NCBI GenBank assembly: GCA_032615215.1
Contig: CP128433.1
Span: 496,001-560,000 of the forward strand
DNA: 64,000 nucleotides
Reading direction: 5' to 3'
DNA from: Microbulbifer sp. MKSA007
GTDB taxonomy: Bacteria; Pseudomonadota; Gammaproteobacteria; Pseudomonadales; Cellvibrionaceae
A model generated the notes under the pieces. The model made no database searches, had not been told where the DNA came from, and saw only the letters and a program-made list of their open reading frames with translations. This document shows positions 1 to 12,000 of this stretch, piece after piece. The position numbers were made by a program, and so were the translations under genes. Every line of letters begins with the position of its first letter. Position 1 is the stretch's first letter.

Positions 1-2
1 TT

Positions 3-3000
3 GTTGAAGGCAACGGCGGCACTGACAGCCTGGATGCCAGCGCTTACAGCGATGGCCTGGCCCTGACAGGAACCGATAATCAGGTGACCGCTGAATCTGG
101 CAGCCTGACCTTCAACGATATTACCAGTGCCATAACCTCCGTTCTAACCGGTACCAGCAGTGCGGATAGCTTCACGGTGAATGGTGATAACGCAGTTACC
201 AGTTATGAGATTGCCTTCACCGGTGTGAATACAGTGGATGCAGGTTCTGGCGGTGGCAGTGTTGCTGCACAGAGTGTTGTGACCTTGACCGGTACGGATA
301 ACGAAGCCACAACCAACTCAATCGCCTTCAGTAATATCGATAGCGTGACCGGCGGCAGTCTGGAAGGCTCTGATAATACAGACACCTTTGTGGTAACCAG
401 CAGCACCAGTGTGACTGCCAACAGCATCAGCTTCAGCGGCTTTTCCGGTGATATCGACGCTAAAGGTGGTACAGATAGCGTCACTGGTGCCGATGGAGAA
501 GACTGGACCTTAACCGGCACTAATTACGAAGCCACGAACAATGGCATCACTTTTAGCAATGTAGAACTCCTAACCGCAGTTAATGCAAATTTGATCGGCA
601 CGACTGGTGCGGACGCCTTTGTACTGGAGTCTGACGCCGATGTTGCCATCTACAACATGACCATTTCCGGCATGTCAGCGGTTGAAGGTAATGGCGGCAC
701 TGACAGCTTGGATGCCAGCGCTTACAGCGATGGTTTGGCCCTAACGGGAACCGACAATCAGGTGACCGCTGAAACCGGCAACCTGACCTTCAATGATATT
801 GCCAGCGCAGTAGCCTCCACTTTAACTGGTACCAGCGGCGCGGATAGCTTCACGGTTAATGGTGATAACGAAGTTACCAGTTATGACATTGCCTTCACCG
901 GTGTTAGTACGGTCGATGGCGGTAACGGCACCGACAGCGTAGCGGCTCTTAGTGTTGTCACCCTCACTGGCGTAGATAACCAAGCCTCAACGAACTCGAT
1001 TTTGTTTAGCAATATCGATAGTGTCAGTGGGGGCAGTCTGCAAGCTTCCTCCGGTAATGACTCGTTTGAAGTTACCGGTGCCAATGCACTGACAGCAAAT
1101 GAAATCGCATTTAACAGCATCAGCAGCGTGGATGCGTTGGGCGGTGACGACAGCGTTACCGGTGCCGATGGAGAAGACTGGACCTTAACCGGCACTAATT
1201 ACGAAGCCACGAACAATGGCATCACTTTTAGCAATGTAGAATTCCTAACCGCAGTTAATGCAGATTTGATCGGCACGACTGGTGCAGACGCCTTTGTACT
1301 GGAGTCTGATGCCGATGTTGCCATCTACAACATGACCATCTCCGGCATGTCAGCGGTCGAAGGCAACGGTGGTACTGACAGCCTGGATGCCAGTGCTTAC
1401 AGTGCCGGCCTGGCCCTGACGGGAACCGATAATCAGGTGACCGCTGAATCTGGCAGCCTGACCTTCAACGATATTACCAGCGCCTTAACCTCTGTTCTTA
1501 CCGGTACCAGCAGTGCGGATAGCTTTACCGTTAATGGTGATAACGAAGTTACCAGTTATGAGATTGCCTTCACCGGTGTGAATACAGTGGATGCAGGTTC
1601 TGGCGGTGGCAGTGTTGCTGCACAGAGTGTTGTGACCTTGACCGGTACGGATAACGAAGCCACAACCAACTCAATCGCCTTCAGTAATATCGATACCGTG
1701 ACCGGCGGCAGTCTGGAAGGCTCTGATAATACAGACACCTTTGTGGTAACCAGCAGCACCAGTGTGACTGCCAACAGCATCAGCTTCAGCGGCTTTTCCG
1801 GTGATATCGACGCTAAAGGTGGTACGGATAGCGTTACTGGTGCCGATGGTGAAGATTGGGCTTTAACCGGCACTAATTACGAAGCCACGAATAATGGCAT
1901 CACTTTTAGTAATGTAGAAACCCTAGCGGCGGTCAATGCAGATCTGATCGGCACGAGTGGTAACGATGCCTTTGTACTGGAGTCTGACGCAGACGTTGCC
2001 ATCTACAACATGACCATCTCCGGCATGTCAGCGGTCGAAGGCAACGGTGGTACTGACAGCCTGGATGCCAGCGCTTACAGTGCTGGCCTGGCCCTGACGG
2101 GAACCGATAATCAGGTGATCGCTGAATCTGGCAGCCTGACCTTCAACGATATTACCAGCGCCATAACCTCCGTTCTTACCGGTACCAGCAGTGCGGATAG
2201 CTTCACGGTGAATGGTGATAACGAAGTTACCAGTTATGAGATTGCTTTCACCGGTGTTAGTACGGTCGATGCAGGTAGCGGTGCAGATAGCGTTACCGGT
2301 GCCAGCGGCGCAGATTGGACCCTGACTGGAACTAGCGAAGAAGCGACCAGCAGCAGTATTACGTTTAGTGAGATCGAGGCGATCACCGTAGTGAGTGGCG
2401 ACTTGGTCGGTACAACCGGTGACGATGACTTCGTACTGCAAGCCGATGCAGATGTTGAAGTCTATGACATGACCATTTCCGGAATGTCTGCAGTCGATGG
2501 CAATGGCGGAGATGACAGCTTGGATGCCAGCGCCTACGGCGATGGCCTGGCCCTGACAGGTACTGACAACCAAGTGACGGCTGAATCCGGTACTTTGACG
2601 TTTGACGGTATTGTGAGCGCGGTAACCTCGGCGCTGACCGGTAGTAGCGGTGCGGATAGCTTTGTTGTGAATGGTGACAATGCTGTAACCAGCTATGACA
2701 TCGCCTTTACCAATGTGAACACTGTCGACGGTGACGGCGATAGTGACAGTGTTACCGGTGCCAATGGCGAAGACTGGACCCTGACCGGCACAGATTACCA
2801 AGCCACCGCCAGCGGTATGACCTTTAGCAGCGTTGAGGCTCTGACTGCCACCAACGCCGACTTGATTGGCACAACGGGTAACGATGCCTTTGTACTGCAA
2901 TCTGACGCAGACGTTGCCATCTACAACATGACCGTCTCCGGCATGTCTGCTGTTGAAGGCAACGGCGGCACTGACAGCCTGGATGCCAGCGCTTACAGCG

Positions 3001-6000
3001 ATGGCCTGGCCCTGACAGGAAGCGATAATCAGGTGACCGCTGAATCTGGCAACCTGACCTTCAACGATATTACCAGCGCCATAACCTCCGTTCTTACCGG
3101 TACCAGCAGTGCGGATAGCTTCACGGTTAATGGTGATAATGAAGTTACCAGTTATGACATTGCCTTCACCGGTGTTAGTACGGTCGATGGCGGTAACGGC
3201 ACCGACAGCGTAACGGCCCTTAGTGTTGTCACGCTCACCGGCGTAGATAACCAAGCCTCAACGAACTCAATTCTGTTTAGCAATATCGACAGTGTCAGTG
3301 GGGGCAGTCTGCAAGCTTCCTCCGGTAATGACTCGTTTGAAGTTACCGGTGCCAATGCACTGACAGCAAATGAAATCGCATTTAACAGCATCAGCAGCGT
3401 GGATGCGTTGGGCGGTGACGACAGCGTTACCGGTGCCGATGGAGAAGACTGGACCTTAACCGGCACTAATTACGAAGCCACGAACAATGGCATCACTTTT
3501 AGCAATGTAGAATTCCTAACCGCAGTTAATGCAGATTTGATCGGCACGACTGGTGCAGACGCCTTTGTACTGGAGTCTGATGCCGATGTTGCCATCTACA
3601 ACATGACCATCTCCGGCATGTCAGCGGTCGAAGGCAACGGTGGTACTGACAGCCTGGATGCCAGTGCTTACAGTGCCGGCCTGGCCCTGACGGGAACCGA
3701 TAATCAGGTGACCGCTGAATCTGGCAGCCTGACCTTCAACGATATTACCAGCGCCTTAACCTCTGTTCTTACCGGTACCAGCAGTGCGGATAGCTTTACC
3801 GTTAATGGTGATAACGAAGTTACCAGTTATGAGATTGCCTTCACCGGTGTGAATACAGTGGATGCAGGTTCTGGCGGTGGCAGTGTTGCTGCACAGAGTG
3901 TTGTGACCTTGACCGGTACGGATAACGAAGCCACAACCAACTCAATCGCCTTCAGTAATATCGATACCGTGACCGGCGGCAGTCTGGAAGGCTCTGATAA
4001 TACAGACACCTTTGTGGTAACCAGCAGCACCAGTGTGACTGCCAACAGCATCAGCTTCAGCGGCTTTTCCGGTGATATCGACGCTAAAGGTGGTACGGAT
4101 AGCGTTACTGGTGCCGATGGTGAAGATTGGGCTTTAACCGGCACTAATTACGAAGCCACGAATAATGGCATCACTTTTAGTAATGTAGAAACCCTAGCGG
4201 CGGTCAATGCAGATCTGATCGGCACGAGTGGTAACGATGCCTTTGTACTGGAGTCTGACGCAGACGTTGCCATCTACAACATGACCATTTCCGGCATGTC
4301 TGCTGTTGAAGGCAACGGCGGCACTGACAGCCTGGATGCCAGTGCTTACAGTGCTGGCCTGGCCCTGACAGGAACCGATAATCAGGTGACCGCTGAATCC
4401 GGCAGCCTGACCTTCAACGATATTACCAGCGCCATAACCTCCGTTCTTACCGGTACCAGCAGTGCGGATAGCTTCACGGTGAATGGTGATAACGCAGTTA
4501 CCAGTTATGACATTGCCTTCACCGGTGTTAGTACGGTCGATGGCGGTAACGGCACCGACAGCGTAACGGCCCTTAGTGTTGTCACGCTCACCGGCGTAGA
4601 TAACCAAGCCTCAACGAACTCAATTCTGTTTAGCAATATCGATAACGTCAGTGGGGGCAGCCTGCAAGCTTCCTCCGGCAATGACTCGTTTGAAGTTACC
4701 GGTGCCAATGCACTGACAGCGAATGAAATCGCATTTAGCAGTATCAGCAGCGTGGATGCGCGGGGCGGTGACGACAGCGTTACCGGTGCAGATGGAGAAG
4801 ACTGGACCTTAACCGGCACTAATTACGAAGCCACGAACAATGGCATCACTTTTAGCAATGTAGAATTCCTAACCGCAGTTAATGCAGATTTGATCGGCAC
4901 GACCGGTGCAGACGCCTTTGTACTGGAGTCTGATGCTGATGTTGCCATCTACAACATGACCATCTCCGGCATGTCAGCGGTCGAAGGCAACGGTGGTACT
5001 GACAGCTTGGATGCCAGTGCTTACAGTGCTGGCCTGGCCCTGACAGGAACCGATAATCAGGTGACCGCTGAATCCGGCAGCCTGACCTTCAACGATATTA
5101 CCAGCGCCATAACCTCCGTTCTAACCGGTACCAGCAGTGCGGATAGCTTTACCGTTGATGGTGATAACGAAGTTACCAGTTATGAGATTGCTTTCACCGG
5201 TGTTAGTACGGTCGATGCAGGTAACGGTGCAGATAGCGTTACCGGTGCCAGCGGCGCAGATTGGACCCTGACTGGAACTAGCGAAGAAGCGACCAGCAGC
5301 AGTATTACGTTTAGTGAGATCGAGGCGATCACCGTAGTGAGTGGCGACTTGGTCGGTACAACCGGTGACGATGACTTCGTACTGCAAGCCGATGCAGATG
5401 TTGAAGTCTATGACATGACCATTTCCGGAATGTCTGCAGTCGATGGCAATGGCGGAGATGACAGCTTGGATGCCAGCGCCTACGGCGATGGCCTGGCCCT
5501 GACAGGTACTGACAACCAAGTGACGGCTGAATCCGGTACTTTGACGTTTGACGGTATTGTGAGCGCGGTAACCTCGGCGCTGACCGGTAGTAGCGGTGCG
5601 GATAGCTTTGTTGTGAATGGTGACAATGCTGTAACCAGCTATGACATCGCCTTTACCAATGTGAACACTGTCGACGGTGACGGCGATAGTGACAGTGTTA
5701 CCGGTGCCAATGGCGAAGACTGGACCCTGACCGGCACAGATTACCAAGCCACCGCCAGCGGTATGACCTTTAGCAGCGTTGAGGCTCTGACTGCCACCAA
5801 CGCCGACTTGATTGGCACAACAGGTAATGATGCCTTTGTACTGCAATCTGACGCAGACGTTGCCATCTACAACATGACCATTTCCGGCATGTCAGCGGTC
5901 GAAGGTAATGGCGGCACTGACAGCCTGGATGCCAGCGCTTACAGCGATGGCCTGGCCCTGACAGGAACCGATAATCAGGTGACCGCTGAATCTGGCAGCC

Positions 6001-9000
6001 TGACCTTCAACGATATTACCAGCGCCATAACCTCCGTTCTAACCGGTACCAGCAGTGCGGATAGCTTCACGGTGAATGGTGATAACGCAGTTACCAGTTA
6101 TGAAATTGCCTTCACCGGTGTTAGTACGGTCGATGGCGGTAACGGCACCGACAGCGTAACGGCCCTTAGTGTTGTCACGCTCACCGGCGTAGATAACCAA
6201 GCCTCAACGAACTCAATTCTGTTTAGCAATATCGATAACGTCAGTGGGGGCAGCCTGCAAGCTTCCTCCGGCAATGACTCGTTTGAAGTTACCGGTGCCA
6301 ATGCACTGACAGCGAATGAAATCGCATTTAGCAGTATCAGCAGCGTGGATGCGCGGGGCGGTGACGACAGCGTTACCGGTGCCGATGGAGAAGACTGGAC
6401 CTTAACCGGCACTAATTACGAAGCCACGAACAATGGCATCACTTTTAGCAATGTAGAATTCCTAACCGCAGTTAATGCAGATTTGATCGGCACGACCGGT
6501 GCAGACGCCTTTGTACTAGAGTCTGATGCTGATGTTGCCATCTACAACATGACCATCTCCGGCATGTCAGCGGTCGAAGGCAACGGTGGTACTGACAGCC
6601 TGGATGCCAGTGCTTACAGTGCTGGTTTGGCCCTGACGGGAACCGATAATCAGGTGACCGCTGAATCCGGCAGCCTGACCTTCAACGATATTACCAGCGC
6701 CATAACCTCCGTTCTTACCGGTACCAGCAGTGCGGATAGCTTCACGGTAAATGGTGATAACGAAGTTACCAGTTATGAGATTGCTTTTACCGGTGTTAGT
6801 ACGGTCGATGCAGGTAACGGTGCAGATAGCGTTACCGGTGCCAGCGGCGCAGATTGGACCCTGACTGGAACTAGCGAAGAAGCGACCAGCAGCAGTATTA
6901 CGTTTAGTGAGATCGAGGCGATCACCGTAGTGAGTGGCGACTTGGTCGGTACAACCGGTGACGATGACTTCGTACTGCAAGCCGATGCAGATGTTGAAGT
7001 CTATGACATGACCATTTCCGGAATGTCTGCAGTCGATGGCAATGGCGGAGATGACAGCTTGGATGCCAGCGCCTACGGCGATGGCCTGGCCCTGACAGGT
7101 ACTGACAACCAAGTGACGGCTGAATCCGGTACTTTGACGTTTGACGGTATTGTGAGCGCGGTAACCTCCACGCTGACCGGTAGTAGCGGTGCGGATAGCT
7201 TTGTTGTGAATGGTGACAACGCCGTAACCAGCTATGACATCGCCTTTACCAGTGTGAGTACTGTCGACGGTGACGGGGATAGTGACAGTGTTACCGGTGC
7301 CAATGGCGAAGACTGGACCCTGACCGGCACGGATTACCAAGCCACCGCTAGCGGTATGACCTTTAACCGTGTTGAGGCTCTGACTGCCACCAACGCCGAC
7401 TTGATCGGCACAACGGGTAATGATGCCTTTGTACTGCAATCTGATGCCGATGTTGCCATCTACAACATGACCATTTCCGGCATGTCAGCTGTTGAAGGTA
7501 ATGGCGGCACTGACAGCCTGGATGTCAGCGCTTACAGCGATGGCTTGGCCCTAACGGGAACCGACAATCAGGTGACCGCTGAAACCGGCAACCTGACCTT
7601 CAATGATATTGCCAGCGCAGTAGCCTCCACTTTAACTGGTACCAGCAGTGCGGATAGCTTCACGGTGAATGGTGATAACGCAGTTACCAGTTATGAAATT
7701 GCCTTCACCGGTGTTAGCACAGTTGATGCTGGAAATAGCACTGATAGCGTAACTGGCGCAGATGGTGCTAGCTGGACCCTGACCGGTACAGATAATGAGG
7801 CAACTAATAGCAGTATTACTTTCAATAATGTAGATGTCATTGCTGCTATCAATGCAGACCTTTTAGGTAGCACCGGCGCAGATGAATTTGTATTGCAGTC
7901 TGATGCCGATATTGAAGTCTATAGCATGACGATTTCCGGTATGTCGTCGGTGCACGGCAATGGCGGTACTGACAGCCTGGACGCCAGCGCTTACAGCGAT
8001 GGCCTGGCCCTAACGGGGACAGATAACCAAGTAACGGCCGAATCCGGCAGTCTGACATTTAATGATATTGCCAGCGCAATAACCTCCACTTTAACTGGTA
8101 CCAGTGGTGCGGACAGCTTTACCGTCGATGGTGATAACGAAGTTACCAGTTATGACATTGCCTTCACCGGCGTTAGTACGGTCGATGCGGGTAATGGCAC
8201 TGACAGCGTAACGGCTATTGATGTTGTTACCCTCACCGGCATAGATAACCAAGCCTCAACCAGCTCAATTCTGTTCAGCAATATCGACAGCGCGAGTGGA
8301 GGTCGCCTTCGAGCCTCTACCGGTGATGACTCGTTTGAAGTTACCGGTGCCAATGAGCTGACTGCGAATGAAATTGAATTTAGCAGAATCAGCAGTGTGG
8401 ATGGGCGAGGTGGTGATGACAGTGTTACTGGAGCCGATGGTGAAGACTGGACCTTAACCGGCAATGATTACGAAGCCACCAACAACGGCATTACTTTTAG
8501 CAGTGTAGAAATCCTAACGGCGGTCAATGCAGACCTGGTCGGCACGAGCGGTAACGATGCCTTTGTGCTGCAATCTGACGCCGATGTTGCTATCTACAAC
8601 ATGACCATCTCTGGCATGTCTGCTGTTGAAGGCAACGGCGGCACTGACAGCCTGGATGCCAGTGCTTACAGTGCTGGCCTGGCCCTGACGGGAACCGATA
8701 ATCAGGTGACCGCTGAATCCGGCAATCTGACCTTCAACGATATTACCAGCGCCATAACCTCCGTTCTAACCGGTACCAGCAGTGCGGATAGCTTTACCGT
8801 TGATGGTGATAACGAAGTTACCAGTTATGAGATTGCTTTCACCGGTGTTAGTACGGTCGATGCAGGTGATGATGCAGACAGTGTTATTGGTGCTGACGGA
8901 GAAGACTGGACTCTGACTGGCGCGGATTATGAAGCGACAGGCAGCGGTATTACATTCAGTAGTGTGGAGGCTCTAACTGCTACCAATGCAGGTTTGATCG

Positions 9001-12000
9001 GGACGAGCGGTGCCGACGCCTTTATTCTGCAATCTGATGCCGATGTTGAAATCTACAGTATGACCATATCCGGCATGTCTTCTGTTGATGGCAATGGCGG
9101 TACTGACAGCCTGGATGCCAGCGCCTACAGCGATGGCTTGGCTCTAACAGGTACAAATAATCAAGTCTCTGTAGAGTCTGGCACCCTGACCTTTGATGGC
9201 ATCAGTAGTGCTGTTACTTCAGCATTAACAGGCACCAGCAGTGCTGATAGCTTTGTAGTGAATGGAGACAATGCGCTCTCCAGCTACAGCATAGCCTTCA
9301 CTGGGGTTAGCACTGTCGATGCAGCTAATGGCACAGATGACATTACCGGTGCAAGCGGTTCTGACTGGACTCTAACCGGTAATAACAATGAAGTAATTGG
9401 CAGCGGAATCACCTTTAGTGATGCAGAAACTCTTGTCACCGTAAGTGCGAATCTGGTGGGTACTACCGGTGACGATGATTTTGTTTTGCAGTCTGATGCA
9501 GATGTTGAAGTTTATGGCATGACGGTTTCCGGCATGTCTGCTGTGGAGGGCAATGGTGGTGATGACAGCTTGGATGCCAGCGCTTATAGCGATGGACTAA
9601 CCCTAACGGGTACCAGCAAACAGGTAACCGCAGAGTCTGGGGCTCTTACCTTCGATGGTATTGTCAGCGCCGTTACTGCAACGCTTACTGCCACTAGTGG
9701 CTCAGATAGCTTTACGGTAGATGGCGCTAATGCCGCCACCGTTTATGACATCGCCTTTACGGGCCTGAGCACCATCGATGCGGGAGAGGGGGCAGACAGT
9801 GTTACTGGTGCAAGTGGTGCTGATTGGACTTTAACTGGCAATGATTATGAGGCCACTAACAGCAGTATTACTTTCAGCAGTGTAGAAACTATTACTGCTG
9901 TAAATGCCGACCTCGTGGGCACGGCTAATGCTGACGCCTTTGTGTTGCAGTCCGCTGGCGATATCGAAGTTTACGGTATGACCGTTTCCGGTATGTCTGC
10001 CGTGGACGGCAGCGGGGGTGATGACAGCTTGGATGCCAGTGCCTATAGCGATGGGCTGGCACTGACAGGCAGCGACGGCCAGGTAACCGCCGGCTCTCTG
10101 CTCTTTAGCGGTCTTGCGAGTGCTGTAACATCATCGCTAACCGGTACCAGTGGTGCCGATAGCTTCACGGTGGATGGCGATAATGCTGTCTCTAGCTACG
10201 ATATTGCCTTTACCGGTGTAAGCACCTTAGATGCAGATGGCGGCACAGACAGTGTGACAGGCGCAGATGGTGCCGACTGGACCTTGAGCGGCACCGACAA
10301 TCAGGCTGCGAGCAGTGGAATCACCTTTAGCAATGTAGACAGTCTGGCTATTGTGAATGCGGACTTGGTCGGTACGACAAGTGCAGATGCCTTCGTGTTG
10401 CAGTCCGGTGGTGATATCGAAGTTTACGATATGACTTTCTCTGGCATGTCCGCAGTTGACGGTAATGGCGGCGGGGATAGTTTAGACGCCAGCTCCTACA
10501 GTGATGGATTGACACTCACAGGTGCCTCTAATCAAGTAGCGGCAGGCTCCCTGACTTTTGATGGCATTGTAAGCGCGGTAACTTCGATACTGACCGGTAC
10601 GAGCGGTGCAGATAGTATTACTGTGGATGGTGACAATGCCGTCACCAGTTACGACATTGCTTTTACCGGAGTAAGCACCATTGATGCCGGTACTGGTACC
10701 GACAGTGTTACCGGTGCTGATGGTGAAGATTGGACTCTAACGGGCTCGGATAACCAGGCCACTGGCAGCGGTATCACCTTTAGCAATGTGGATAGCCTCA
10801 CCACCGTGAATGCAGATCTGATCGGCACTACAGGTGCTGATGACTTTGTTCTGCAATCAGATGCCGATGTTGAAGCTTATGGCATAACAGTTTCTGGCAT
10901 GTCTTCGGTCGAGGGCAATGGCGGTAATGACAGCCTGGATGCCAGTGCTTACAGTGATGGCTTAGCCCTGACAGGAACAGATAACCAGGTTACCGCAGAA
11001 TCTGGTGCCCTGATATTCAATAGTATCTTCAGTGCAGTGAGCTCAACGTTAACTGCAACTAGTGGTTCGGATAATTTCACCGTAGATAGCGATAACGCCA
11101 CTACCATCTATGACATCGCCTTCACTGGCGTGAGCAGCATTGATGCAGCTGGTGGTACAGATACTGTGACAGGAGCTGATGGTGCCGATTGGACCCTGAC
11201 CGGTAATGATTATGAGGCAACGAATAGTGGAATTACTTTTAGCAGCGTAGATACACTTATTGCTACCAATGCCGACCTGCTGGGAAGCAGCGGTGCTGAT
11301 GCCTTTGCTCTGCAATCGACTGGAGACATTGACGTCTACAGTATGACGGTCTCAGGTATGTCGGCAGTCTATGGCCAGGGTGGTAATGATAGCCTGGATG
11401 CCAGCGCTTATAGTGATGGCCTGACGCTCACTGGCACTGACAATCAAGTAACGGCGGGTAGCCTGACTTTTGATGGCATCGTCAGTGCTGTAACTTCGGC
11501 GTTAACAGGCACTAGTGGAGCGGATAGCTTTACTGTAGACGGGGATAATGCAGCGACCAGCTACGATATCGCCTTTACCGGATTGAGCACTATTAATGCT
11601 CTAGATGGTAACGATACTGCTACCGGTGCAGATGGTGCTGATTGGAGCCTGACGGGAGCTGACAACGAGGCTGTTAACAGCAGTATCACTTTTAGCAATA
11701 TCGAGAACCTTACTGCCGTAAATGCCGATTTGGTTGCTACAACTGGCGATGACGCATTTGTGCTGCAGTCTGATGCAGATGTGGAAGTTTACGGTATGAC
11801 CGTATCCGGCATGTCTGCAGTCGATGGTAATGGCGGTGACGACAGCTTGGATGCCAGTGCCTACAGCGATGGGCTTTCTTTAACTGGTACTGATAATCAA
11901 GTCGATGCCGGCTCACTGTCTTTCTATAGCATTTCCAGTGCGGCCACTTCTATCCTGACAAACACCCATGATTCTGCTCAGTTCGAATTGCAGGGTGACC

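Noticed and set aside
2028..7439. Long open frames on the minus strand inside the giant repeat gene, some repeated with the same sequence
   Set aside because: They mirror the tandem repeat of the sense gene: codon bias of the sense strand leaves the antisense frames open. They have no ribosome-binding sites or recognisable domains.
3..11900. Regular direct repeats that might be taken for a CRISPR array
   Set aside because: The period is 459-678 bases and lies within one continuous coding frame. There are no short repeats with unique spacers and no cas genes.
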